Positions 1-10,086 of a stretch of 47,647 nt of DNA are shown one piece after another. The DNA comes from Nemertoderma westbladi (Eukaryota > Xenacoelomorpha > Nemertodermatida > Nemertodermatidae), in assembly GCA_032718475.1 (NCBI GenBank), contig JAUCBJ010007858.1, positions 1-47,647 of the forward strand, given 5' to 3'. The notes beneath the pieces were generated by a model that was not told where the DNA came from, ran no database searches, and worked only from the letters and a program-made list of their open reading frames with translations. Every line of letters begins with the position of its first letter. The first letter of the stretch is position 1. The position numbers and the translations under genes are program-made.

Positions 1-2876
1 ACTCCACCCTTTGGTAAAGTAGAGACTACGGCTCCAATAACCATGGAACTCTGATATTCGTGCGACTTACCTAACCAGTCCAGTTGTCTACAAATCTCTT
101 GAATTTCATCGGAAAACTCTATAATCCCACTACTAAGGAAGTGTCGGGGGGCTACTAATTTTGCATACAAATACTTAGCTATGTTATCTTTATTACCATA
201 CCTGATGTTTAATGTATCCCAAACTTGTCTTAATCCTTCTGGATGTCCAATAAACTTTAACGCCATTAACTTGGGAGGTCCTTCCAAACACTTGATGAGG
301 AATCTAAGTTTCTCTCCGTTAGATAGTACAGAGTTCTGTATGCTATCTTTGTAATATTCGTTGAAAGGTAACCATTTCATCTCATCTCCATTGAATTTGA
401 CGATCTCTCCCACTTTGACCGCTTGGCGGGCCTCTGTTCTAGCCATCTGGCGCGTAAAGCTTTCTTGGGCCATCGTGTTATTTAATATCGAATTATCGGT
501 ATACAAATTTCTCGGATCATTATCAGGTCTATAGGGAATATCATTAATAACAGGTCTATAATCACCCTTAATAGGGTTTGCTATAGGAGTTTCAACTTCA
601 CTAGCAGTATAGATGCGTGTAGGCTCCACACCTTGCGCATGTAATACTTCAGACCTAACGGGTTGACACAGTGTTACAGGGGGCATTGGTATGCCTTTTT
701 GTATATTGACTAATTTGTCGCGTTCTAGCGCGATACTTTGCTGCACTTCTTGCAACTCTGCTCTACCTTCACTCACTGTTCCCTTAAGTTGGTGGACAGT
801 CTCCTGCATCTGTCCTAGCAGGAGATTCATCCCCCGCCGTCCCTCTTCCACCCACTCAACCGCCGAAGCGGGAGTCGCCAACATAGTAGCGGGCTGACGC
901 GGGACGACGGGAGACAAATTATTGATTTCTCTCTCTGCTATCTGGACAGGGGTATTTGCATGGACTGTTCCACCGGGTACAGGCAGTGTAGTGCTATGTA
1001 AAGGGAATTTAGAGTTAAGCTCTGGAAGTGTAGGGGTCTCTAGCACAGAAGTGACTTTGGGAACTACAGGCCTAATTATTTCAGGTTCATCGACTATAGT
1101 AGGGAGTCTTTTGACCTGGATAAATTGTTCTATGGGTTCTGCACTACCTAAATCTGTGCTAGTTAGCTGTCTTTTAACAGCTGGGGGCAAATCAGGCAAT
1201 TTGCGACGGTAATAGGTTTTTCTACGCCTACTTAGATGAGATCTATTTCCTCCGCCTTCAGGGTCGGTAGTATCGCCTTCCTCCGAGGATGTGTACCCCT
1301 GGCGCTTGGGAGTAGATTTTCTCATCATCTGCATTTGATTAGCAGTAAACTGTTTGTTTATACTGTCTTGTGTCTCTTGCAGATTCTCCAACTCCAGTTG
1401 AGCAGTCTGCTCAAATGCTCTCCTTTCTGCTTCTGCTACTGCCTTTGCCACCGCCTTTGCTGCTTTTCTTTCTGCTTCTGCATCTGCCTTTGCCACCGCC
1501 TTTGCTGCTTTTCTTTCTGCTTCTGCATCTGCAGCCGCTGCCTTTCTTTCTGCTTCTGCATCTGCGGCCGCTGCCTTTCTTTCTGCTTCTGCATCTGCCT
1601 TTGCCACCGCCTTTGCTGCTTTACTTTCTGCTTCTGCATCTGCTATAGCCGCCGCCATAGCCGCCGTTTTTTGTTCCTCTATCCTTCTTTTCTTTATTTG
1701 TTCTTCTCGGACTCTAGTGAGGCGGAGTTTTTCATCACATTCAGCTTGGTTTGCAGCTAACATTTCGGCATCGATTGAGTCTAACACAAGCTTGGTTCCT
1801 TCACTATTAGGGGAAAGTCCAGACAGCCGTCTCCTCAACTCTTCGTCTCCTAGGAATCGCTGATAGTCGGACAAATAAATGTCAATAGCGTCTCTAGTTC
1901 GCGGTTTCTCGGCGGCCTCTTCGCTTTCCGCTTGAGCAAGGGTGACATCAGTTGGTTCGGTGACATCAGTTGGTTCGGTGACATCAGTTGGTTCTTCATA
2001 GGTTGATCTCTCAGCCAGCTGGGATTTCCACTGGGCTGTTTCCTGTACTTTGAGATCTACCCGATGTAGCCAAGTTTTGACAGCAACCTGCAGCGACGTG
2101 TCCTGTCTTCTTTTGGAAGTTTCCTCAAAGGCTGAGAGGATTAGTCGAATGCGTAGGGTTCTTTCGCGTACTTGGTATAGCAGCTCTTCCTGCTCTTGAG
2201 GTCCGTGGGGTTGTCGAAACAGTTGTTCTTCCAATCGCTCCAAGGAGCCGAAGAATCCCTGCACATATCCTGATGCTGACCTCTTCCAAACAGCTGGATC
2301 CATTGTATCTTGTGCCACTCCCATCCTGTGTATATCTTCCCAAGTAGCCTCGGACAGATCCAATGGAAATCCGAGTCCGGGAAAGTTCCATTGTGATTCA
2401 ACAATAGATATCAATTCTTCCCTGGCGTATCCCGCGTAATTATCTTGGGTCGCTTGCTTATTCTTCGCCCAGTCGGCTTGATGTTCTTCCACCGCAATGA
2501 ATATAGTAGTTAGCACTGCAGCAGGAAGAGTAAGAAGGGGGTCCGAGTAGACTGTATCAGACATCTGCACTCCATGTTCGGGAGTCAACTCTACAGTATC
2601 CGAACTGCTGGAGCTATCGGGTCGCTGGGAAGTAGGTTCTTGACCAAGATGTTGCTGCGATAGGACAACTGCCTCTTGGTCCCGTTTTACTTGTGCCCGA
2701 GTGCCTATGATGGACCTATGGTGGACTAGCCTAGGGTCTGATACTACTGGAGGGATGACCTTTTTTACAGTAGGAGGTGAGCCGAACTCCTTTCTTATTC
2801 GCTCCACACTCCTATCTGAATCACAAATTGTTGTATCGATCAGACTATCTGACAGGTTCTGCTGAGTGTCAGACAT
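1..2876 (-). CDS. BEL/Pao-type retrotransposon Gag, N-terminal part (runs off window)
   Basis: An uninterrupted reading frame of 958 codons starts at the ATG at 2874-2876 (protein begins MSDTQQNLSDSL) and runs off the left edge without a stop. In order: an acidic/Ser-rich N-terminus; a threefold TDVTEP repeat near residues 290-310; a long Ala/Glu/Lys/Asp-rich segment (about 390-495) of repeated DAEAERKAA-type units, expected to form a charged helix or coiled coil; and from about residue 810 a block with VGEIVKFNGDEMKWLPF, LSNGEKLRFLIKCLEGPP and LRQVWDTLNIRYG. That block follows the pattern of the DUF1759 Gag domain of BEL/Pao LTR retrotransposons (K-F-x-G-W-F, then L-S-KL-L-L-G-A). The protease/RT/integrase part would lie outside the window. 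Family by pattern recognition; a captured Gag-like gene is the alternative. Confidence 0.8.
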   Translation of the reverse strand, partial: MSDTQQNLSDSLIDTTICDSDRSVERIRKEFGSPPTVKKVIPPVVSDPRLVHHRSIIGTRAQVKRDQEAVVLSQQHLGQEPTSQRPDSSSSSDTVELTPEHGVQMSDTVYSDPLLTLPAAVLTTIFIAVEEHQADWAKNKQATQDNYAGYAREELISIVESQWNFPGLGFPLDLSEATWEDIHRMGVAQDTMDPAVWKRSASGYVQGFFGSLERLEEQLFRQPHGPQEQEELLYQVRERTLRIRLILSAFEETSKRRQDTSLQVAVKTWLHRVDLKVQETAQWKSQLAERSTYEEPTDVTEPTDVTEPTDVTLAQAESEEAAEKPRTRDAIDIYLSDYQRFLGDEELRRRLSGLSPNSEGTKLVLDSIDAEMLAANQAECDEKLRLTRVREEQIKKRRIEEQKTAAMAAAIADAEAESKAAKAVAKADAEAERKAAAADAEAERKAAAADAEAERKAAKAVAKADAEAERKAAKAVAKAVAEAERRAFEQTAQLELENLQETQDSINKQFTANQMQMMRKSTPKRQGYTSSEEGDTTDPEGGGNRSHLSRRRKTYYRRKLPDLPPAVKRQLTSTDLGSAEPIEQFIQVKRLPTIVDEPEIIRPVVPKVTSVLETPTLPELNSKFPLHSTTLPVPGGTVHANTPVQIAEREINNLSPVVPRQPATMLATPASAVEWVEEGRRGMNLLLGQMQETVHQLKGTVSEGRAELQEVQQSIALERDKLVNIQKGIPMPPVTLCQPVRSEVLHAQGVEPTRIYTASEVETPIANPIKGDYRPVINDIPYRPDNDPRNLYTDNSILNNTMAQESFTRQMARTEARQAVKVGEIVKFNGDEMKWLPFNEYYKDSIQNSVLSNGEKLRFLIKCLEGPPKLMALKFIGHPEGLRQVWDTLNIRYGNKDNIAKYLYAKLVAPRHFLSSGIIEFSDEIQEICRQLDWLGKSHEYQSSMVIGAVVSTLPKGG
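1390..1710 (-). repeat. Imperfect tandem repeat inside Gag (Ala/Glu/Lys helix)
   Basis: On the plus strand, blocks of the type TTTCTTTCTGCTTCTGCATC recur about seven times, encoding on the minus strand units such as DAEAERKAA and KAVAKADAEAE. Units keep multiples of three, so the Gag frame is preserved. A shorter coding repeat (ACATCAGTTGGTTCGGTG, three copies) lies at about 1946-1998. Confidence 0.8.
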
Positions 2877-3012
2877 GTTTAGTTATACAGTTGAATGTCT
2901 ACTACTATAGTTTCAGTTAAAGCAAGTCTGGTAATTCAGTATGACCGCAAGCCTAGCGATTTATTACCGGTACCGTTACTCGGTGTAACGTGATATATAC
3001 ACAATATATTAG

Positions 3013-3244
3013 AATACCGGTATGCTTATAATATATAAGTATTATTACAGACTAGATTTGTCACAGAGTACCGGTATATAAATTTAGCACAAATATATAT
3101 ATATATATAGTAGGCCTATAATGAATACCGGTATACAGCTTACACTTACAGCATGTAAGTATAATTATGAACTAGAATTAATTACAGAGTACCGGTATGA
3201 TTTCAGCTCAAATTTATAGAGATAAATATAATAAGCCTATAGTG
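3013..3244. repeat. Two-copy direct repeat, 111 and 121 bp
   Basis: Copy 1 (3013-3123) and copy 2 (3124-3244) each open with AATACCGGTAT, contain CAGAGTACCGGTAT in the middle and end with an AGGCCTATA / AGCCTATAGTG block. A partial third copy starts at 3245 (AGTACCGGTATG). Divergence is moderate, so the duplication is not recent. Confidence 0.7.
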
Positions 3245-4183
3245 AGTACCGGTATGTCAATTATTTTAGAATAATTGAATCTCTGAATATTTTAGGGCTA
3301 CTTAGTTACTTTAACTTACTTTGTTACCGTTATTTAAGCAGTAGTCCAACTGATAGTGAGACCTAGTTTTTGTGTGACAGGCCTACTATTTATAAATCGT
3401 TTGATTTGATTTATAATATTTATATACCCGTTACATGGGTTTTGTCAATATTTGAAATAAATGTTATTATTTCTGGGGGAGTCACTACACAGAAGCTGAA
3501 CGCCTCTCAGTGAAGTACTATTTATTTGACACTAAAACTGATAATTCTAATTTACCTAAGTTACTTAATACTACAAATTACTTACGATACGGGTGAGATT
3601 AATTCTCTAATTAAACACAACAAAATATTACGTACGAAATTTTTAGGGTAATTTTACAGGAAGTCTACCAACCAGTCCAACAAAGGGTTAGATTTCTGGT
3701 TATTACAAAGGACAGGGTACTACGGTATTTAAATAATAAGTAGTAGTAAATATATTGTACTGTCCAGATAGGAAAATACCACCGCCTGACGACCTATAAC
3801 CGTATCGCTATAGGTACTACGTTATGTATCACGGATTGTTCCTACCCAGAAGCTAATAGAGCTAACGAATGTGCCCATCAACCACTTTACAACACAAATA
3901 TACTGCCTACACTAATTACTTCGGAAAGCACTGTACACTAAACCCTAAATTAGGTACAAGTACCGGTATAACAAATAATCAGTAGTTAAATATACTTGAA
4001 CAGTTAAAAGAACCACGGCATCTGCTGGAGTGACCGAAGCACAAAGTCGTCAGTCTTTACCTACGCCAAGCAGCCCTGATGTAGTACCGGGGTTAGTTTA
4101 ACTATAACGGTATGTGTAACAAACACAATTACTGTAGGAATAAACTTGGGGACATGAATGTTGCGAATAATCGCATAAACTCT

Positions 4184-4760
4184 GAATAATAAATATTACG
4201 CTACCCGTACAGAATACTCAAACAAATACAAACCAAAACGCTGGCAGACTACTATCAAGCCTAAACAAACTACAATATGTGCAGATTCTGAAACTGTTAG
4301 TTAGTATGCGTTCTAACACGGTAGTACGACTTATTCTTTAAGAGGGGATTGACCTTACCGCATATGGCTGCCCCAACTTACTAACGGTACTTTATCAGAC
4401 CAACTCTACACACGCAGCAATTCCTTCAGGCCTAAGAATAGCTAGACAACAATCCAGCCTACAAATATTTGAGTAATAACTATTACGGTACCTGAACAGA
4501 CCACACAAACAAGCACAGGCTAAAACACTGGCAGACTACGATCAAGCCTAAATAAACTACAGTATATGCAGACTCTGAAACTGTTAGTTAGTATGCGTTC
4601 TAACACGGTAGTACGACTTATTCTTTAAGAGGGGATTGACCTTACCGCATATGGCTGCCCCAACTTACTAACGGCACTTTATCAGACAAACTCTACACAC
4701 GCCGCAATCTCTCCAAACTCAACAACAGTCAGACAGCAGCTCAGCCTACAATTATCTGAA
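4184..4760. repeat. 287-bp tandem duplication
   Basis: Copy 1 starts at 4184 and copy 2 at 4471. The central 150 bp or so (from ACTGTTAGTTAGTATGCG through CCCCAACTTACTAACGG) is nearly identical, while the edges are more diverged. The unit has no coding potential. It lies inside the DNA upstream of gag, where tandem repeats could be part of an LTR U3 or leader. Confidence 0.85.
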
Positions 4761-5053
4761 CAATCTGAGCAGGGTCACACGCCTTCTGCTCAATATTAGC
4801 CTACTAGTAAATAAAACCGACAGAAATAAGTAGAATCTCAAATAAAAAATCAGGGCGGCCGTTCCCTGATTAAGTACCAAGACCTACCGGTATACAACAA
4901 TCAAAATCGAATAATACTAATGTACTTGTACAGCAGTACCGGTACTGGTGATGACAGTTAGGCCTACTGACCTACAAAAGCACCGGTTCAGTTTTACCAG
5001 TCACTACGGTAGTTTGCAACCTTATTGCCTACTGCAATAAGATAATAAACTGT

Positions 5054-5706
5054 TACTGTTCGCGCTTTTGAAGACCTTTAGCAGTTTAACCTGCCAAAAT
5101 TTATATGTCTTTTAGTTAATTAAAACCACTTTAGCATACGACAATATTTTATGCTAATACGCAAAACATTAGCCGAAGGCAGCCCATGCGCGATCATTCA
5201 CCCGATGGATCTACACCCGGGAGGCTGAATTCGGATGCTTGAATTTTATTATTGCAGTGTAAGGTTGCAGTGTATACCTACTATATTATTCGATAGATCG
5301 TTAATAATTAATCTCTGACAGATATTATTGGCTTTCGGGAAATATTAACAGTTCCTTTAGGACGTGGCGCTTTATCTATTTAAACAGAACTAAGACTTAT
5401 ACTAAAACGCAACGATACTGCTTATGATTAAAGTATAAAGCGTATTCTTTAGGAAATACTTTGTTACCAATCACGATCATACACACTATTCTGCCGACAG
5501 TCAGTATATTTGATCACACATAAAGAGAGCAGTAATTGACTCACGTAGGGTCTGCTAAATAACATTGGATTCAATACACACCACATTAATATAAATCGCA
5601 ATTGTTATGTATAACCGGTCTCTCTAACCTGTAGTGTATCAAGAAAATTGGGAATTTGGGTGATTTATCCGTATTATCCAAAGAGCAATATTTCCATCAA
5701 CAAATA
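5054..5706 (-). repeat. LTR-like/dispersed repeat, inverted homologue of 32205-32844
   Basis: Read on the minus strand this segment aligns along its whole length with 32205-32844 on the plus strand. Shared landmarks include GTTCGCGCTTT, GCAGTTTAACC, GACGTGGCGCTTTATCTAT (5' part 5361-5379), GTAGGGTCT and CATCAACAAATA, with substitutions and small indels between. Its orientation matches the nearby gag, so an LTR of the same family is possible; termini were not found. Confidence 0.6.
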
Positions 5707-6298
5707 GGTACAATTAATAACTGACGGTAAAATAACAGTACAAACAATATGATTAATGCAATTAAATTAAGTAAGTATGTTAAGATGCGTTAAGGTTCGA
5801 TTCGTTAAGGTAACAGTTTATACTTTCGATAATTCAAGCAGTTTACTAGAGTTCTTACCGAAAGGCCGGTGTTTCTGGCTTAGACAGCAATAACAACAAA
5901 GTATCAAGTAAGAAACTGTAAGACTGAACAGTCTCCTTATGATCGGCTGAAAAGCTACACGTCGACAGGAAAAATCGCTCTGATTGGCTCAAGCCAAACA
6001 AAGAACCATGCGTCCAATGGCTGTTTCCATGTCAGCAACCAGCTGTTAGATGTCGTAATATGAATCATCACGGCTAAGCTGTGAAAGGTAGTTGGTGCAT
6101 TACAGGTTTTTGCCTTACCATGTCCGCTAAAACACGTATATAGCAGAATTACTTTTATGTCCGTTAAAACACCTGTAACGGTACCTTGCGGGCGAGGGGA
6201 ATATATATACAGTTAGAGAACCCTTTTAGAGTATTCCAGCGCCTGGGGGGAACTGGCCAGCAAAGGCAAACGTATCAGTTATCCCACAAAAGCTTTTA

Positions 6299-7438
6299 CA
6301 GCTGCACTTTACATTGTGTGTCTTTATTACGGACGGATTACTCTATGATGGCTGCACTATACATTGTCTGTCTATACTCACAACTGATTACTCTATGATG
6401 GCTGCACTATACCTTGTGTGTCTTTATTACGGACGGATTACTCTATGATGGCTGCACTATACATTGTGTGTTTATACTCACAACTGATTACTCTATGATG
6501 GCTGCACTATACATTGTGTGTCTATACTCACAACTGATTACTCTATGATGGCTGCACTATACATTGTATGTCTATACTCACAACTGATTACTCTATGATG
6601 GCTGCACTATACATTGTGTGTCTATATTACGGACGGATTACTCTATGATGGCTGCACACTATACATTGTGTGTCTATACTCACAACTGATTACTCTATGA
6701 TGGCTGCACTATACATTGTGTGTCTTTATTACGGACGGATTACTCTATGATGGCTGCACTATACATTGTGTGTCTATACTCACAACTGATTACTCTATGA
6801 TGGCTGCACTATACATTGTGTGTCTATACTCACAACTGATTACTCTATGATGGCTGCACTATACTATACATTGTGTGTCTATATTCCGGATGGATTACTC
6901 TATGATGGCTGCACTATACATTGTGTGTCTATACTCACAACTGATTACTCTATGATGGCTGCACTATACTATACATTGTGTGTCTATATTCCGGATGGAT
7001 TACTCTATGATGGCTGCGCTATACATTGTGTGTCTATACTCACAACTGATTATTCTATGATGGCTGCACTATACATTGTGTGTCTATACTCACAACTGAT
7101 TACTCTATGATGGCTGCACTATACTATACATTGTGTGTCTATATTCCGGATGGATTACTCTATGAGGGCTGCACACTATACATTGTGTGTCTTTATTACG
7201 GACGGATTACTCTATGATGGCTGCACTATACATTGTGTGTCTATACTCACAACTGATTATTCTATGATGGCTGCACTATACATTGTGTGTCTATACTCAC
7301 AACTGATTACTCTATGATGGCTGCACTATACTATACATTGTGTGTCTATATTCCGGATGGATTACTCTATGAGGGCTGCACTATACATTGTGTGTCTTTA
7401 TTACGGACGGATTAATCTTATGATGGCTGCACTATACA
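6299..7438. repeat. 50-bp minisatellite, about 23 copies
   Basis: Head-to-tail units of about 50 bp built around ATTACTCTATGATGGCTGCA followed by CTATACATTGTGTGTCTATA. Units alternate between three spacers: CTCACAACTG, TTACGGACGG and TTCCGGATGG. Open frames across it are a by-product of repetition. The array ends exactly at the T-run that marks the 3' end of the neighbouring LINE. Confidence 0.95.
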
Positions 7439-7850
7439 TTTTTTTTTTAAACAGGTAGTGCGTATATTAGAACAACTTAGCAGGCATATTAATTAAATTT
7501 ACAATATTGATTATAGTGTATAGGAATACGTATGCCTGCCTATATCCAGTTGCTGGGTAATATATAAAAATATTAACGTTCTCATATTGCAATTTGCAAT
7601 GTTACAAACCGGTAAATGTGTAATTAATTAATATAGATTGGTAAACGACAATACTAACATTACAAATTAATATTACTTAACAGTTAACTAAGATTGAGGT
7701 ACTAATGCATCCCTGCTAGGGTTAGAAAAGTTATATAAAATGCTATAAAACGCAAATTCATCTCTTCAGTTTAGACGTTCATGAGACCTTCCACTCTACA
7801 AGTATTTTCAAGAATACCTTTGAAATTATTATATTTCCAATAAAAAATTT

Positions 7851-8046
7851 TTAGTTGAATCTACCAGTGCCTGAGATGAACTGTCCAAGTTCCTCTACAA
7901 GCTTAGGTTGTTTAGAAAGTGGTACACCACGGCCCTGTAGAAAAGCTTCGATGTTTGTGGTTATTCCAGCTGATTGTAGTTTTTGTATTGATTGTAGATT
8001 TATAGTTTTTGCCGATGGGTGGAATAGGAAGGGCAGTGAAGAAGGT
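7851..8046 (-). pseudogene. Frameshifted C-terminal end of LINE-A ORF
   Basis: Downstream of the premature stop at 8047 another minus-strand frame stays open and ends LVEELGQFISGTGRFN followed by TAA at 7851-7853. This resembles the usual C-terminal tail that follows the Cys-rich CGGCG motif in these LINEs, so at least one further indel separates it from the RT frame. Confidence 0.5.
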
Positions 8047-10086
8047 TTAGTGCTGGGCGTCCTCAGTTACGCCACAACCGCCGCAAGCTGGAGATTCACT
8101 GAGGTGTCGACTTACCATGTCAGCACCTAAGTTACTACATCCAAGCCGCATTTGGCATAGGCGTACCTGTGTAATTCTAGACCCGAGGTGCGTATATGGA
8201 TTTATAGTAGGTGAAGAAAATAACCTAGATCGAAACAGTGTGATCGGGAGTTGGCGTATTGCGATTGGTAGGGAGTTCCACTTTCTGATCGTCGCGGGAA
8301 AAAATGATTTATTGTATAGTTCTTTCCGCGTCGGTATCAACGAGATGTCAATCGCATTGCGCAATGGGTATCTGTATTGACTGGCCTCGCCAACTGATGG
8401 TGGCAGCAGTCGTGACAGGTAGCCAGGGGCAAGGCCATTCACAATATTGTAGAAATATAATAGGCAGTTGGCATTTCTACGATCTGATAATTTTTGTATG
8501 CCACACTCGTCATACAATTTATAATGAGATGTACCACGTGGTGCCCCAGTGGCCGTTCTCAAAATATCCAACGCAATCTGGTCCAGCAATTCTGAATTTT
8601 CGTCAGAGATACCGGACCAGACAGGGCTGGCGTATTCTAGTGTTGGTCTAATGAAACATTTGTATATTTGTATAATATATTTTTTTGGGATGAGATATTT
8701 CGATTTCTTTAATGCCGCAACTGACATTGAGACTCTACTGATAATCGTATGCATGTGATCTGTAAAGTTAAAAGTGGATGAGAAGGTGACACCTAAATGT
8801 TTGTGAGACTCTACCATAGGTAGGGCAGTATTATTGTAATAGACTGGCAAAGTCTGGTATGGGATACTACCAGCCATTGTCATTACTACTGTTTTGGATG
8901 GGTTAATTGTAACAAGCCATTTAAGTGCCCACTCATGAAGTGAACAGAGGTCTGTGTTTATAAAATGGGCCCTAACTGAAGGATGCTGTAATCGAGTGTA
9001 CAATGACGTATCATCTGCAAAAAGTGATACCGTGGATTTCAATGCATCGATTAAATCATCGATATAAATAAGGAATAGCAGCGGACCCAAGATGCTGCCT
9101 TGCGGCACGCCTGCTAAAATAAGCATATATACAGATGCAACGCCATCGAGTACAACCCGCTGGTAACGTCCCGACAGGTAACTTGCAAACCAACCTAGCA
9201 ACCTCCCACGAATCCCAATTCGTTCTAGCTTGTGCAATAGGCCTTGATGCCATACACGGTCAAACGCTTTCGATACATCACAGAAAATAATCTGTGACAC
9301 ATCGCCGTCGTCCCATGCACGGCACCAGTCATCGTAAAGTTGTAGTAAACGGTACACACAACCATCTCCAGATATAAAACCAGACTGATGTTCAGAAAGT
9401 TTATAACGTAGAAATTCCCAGAGATGTTTACGAACGACAGTTTCAAATACCTTGTATAAAATGCAGAGCAATGAAATTGGCCGATAGTTGGAGCAATAGT
9501 ATGTTTCGTTCTTCTTAAAGACTGGGCTTACGTTAGAGTATTTCCAAAGGGAGGGAAATGTTGATGTTAGTAATGAGATATTAAATATCACTGTTAGCAA
9601 TGAGGATATACTTGTACGTATAGCTTTGATTACCTTGGGGCCAATGCCGTCTGGACCAGACGCTTTATCAGATGACAAACTAGTTAGTGATTCCAGAACG
9701 TCTTCCTCACTAATTGTTATATTTTCTAAGATGGTAATATTTTCATTTTCATAGTCCAGTATAGGCAGAGGGTTCAATGGAGATGGTAGTTTTGTTTGAT
9801 CAATAAAGAAGTTATTTAAGAGTTCAGCTTTTGCACTAGCCTCAACAAGATATGTATTGTTTTCAATTAGGAATGGTATATTAGTAACTTTTGTTTTCCC
9901 AAGGGTATTCTTTGCGAAAGAATACCACTCTTTTTGTGTCATTTGACCACTAGTACTTAGCTTATCATACATTTTACGATTGTATGCATTTTTTGCAATC
10001 CGCACTTGTTGAATAACATGATTTCTAAGTCTGCGATATTCGTTCCACTCAATTGAATCATCTTGCTTTTTTATGGCATTTCTCAC
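8047..10086 (-). CDS. LINE-A reverse transcriptase region
   Basis: An open frame of 679 codons containing the RT core: KASGPDGIGP, YRPISLLC (motif 1/2 region, about residues 200-208), motif A FCDVSKAFDRV (268-278), motif B GVPQGSILGP (326-335) and the catalytic FADD box (356-359). After the RT core comes a thumb/C-terminal region ending in a Cys-rich CGGCG motif. The first codon is not a true start: this is the continuation of the endonuclease frame after an indel near 10070. The stop at 8047 is also premature, since a frame ending GQFISGTGRFN continues to 7851. Clade by gene order and motif style (CR1/jockey group). Confidence 0.85.
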   Translation of the reverse strand: MRNAIKKQDDSIEWNEYRRLRNHVIQQVRIAKNAYNRKMYDKLSTSGQMTQKEWYSFAKNTLGKTKVTNIPFLIENNTYLVEASAKAELLNNFFIDQTKLPSPLNPLPILDYENENITILENITISEEDVLESLTSLSSDKASGPDGIGPKVIKAIRTSISSLLTVIFNISLLTSTFPSLWKYSNVSPVFKKNETYYCSNYRPISLLCILYKVFETVVRKHLWEFLRYKLSEHQSGFISGDGCVYRLLQLYDDWCRAWDDGDVSQIIFCDVSKAFDRVWHQGLLHKLERIGIRGRLLGWFASYLSGRYQRVVLDGVASVYMLILAGVPQGSILGPLLFLIYIDDLIDALKSTVSLFADDTSLYTRLQHPSVRAHFINTDLCSLHEWALKWLVTINPSKTVVMTMAGSIPYQTLPVYYNNTALPMVESHKHLGVTFSSTFNFTDHMHTIISRVSMSVAALKKSKYLIPKKYIIQIYKCFIRPTLEYASPVWSGISDENSELLDQIALDILRTATGAPRGTSHYKLYDECGIQKLSDRRNANCLLYFYNIVNGLAPGYLSRLLPPSVGEASQYRYPLRNAIDISLIPTRKELYNKSFFPATIRKWNSLPIAIRQLPITLFRSRLFSSPTINPYTHLGSRITQVRLCQMRLGCSNLGADMVSRHLSESPACGGCGVTEDAQH

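Larger units (their letters stand above)
2877..6298. other. Repeat-rich non-coding DNA upstream of the BEL/Pao gag
   Basis: No reading frame of note. This stretch lies 5' of the minus-strand gag, so it should contain the leader and 5' LTR, but I could not fix LTR ends or a primer-binding site. It holds a two-copy repeat (3013-3244), a 287-bp tandem duplication (4184-4760) and a segment homologous to 32205-32844 (5054-5706). TACCGGTA-type palindromes are unusually frequent between 2960 and 4990. Confidence 0.5.

Noticed and set aside
1236-1760. 174-codon Cys/Phe-rich plus-strand frame
   Set aside because: Antisense shadow of the Ala/Glu/Lys repeat in the Gag gene.
6820-7317. Short frames across the 50-bp array
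   Set aside because: Repeat-derived, no coding signature.
6299-7438. CRISPR array
   Set aside because: Spacers are not unique and the genome is eukaryotic; these are minisatellite units.
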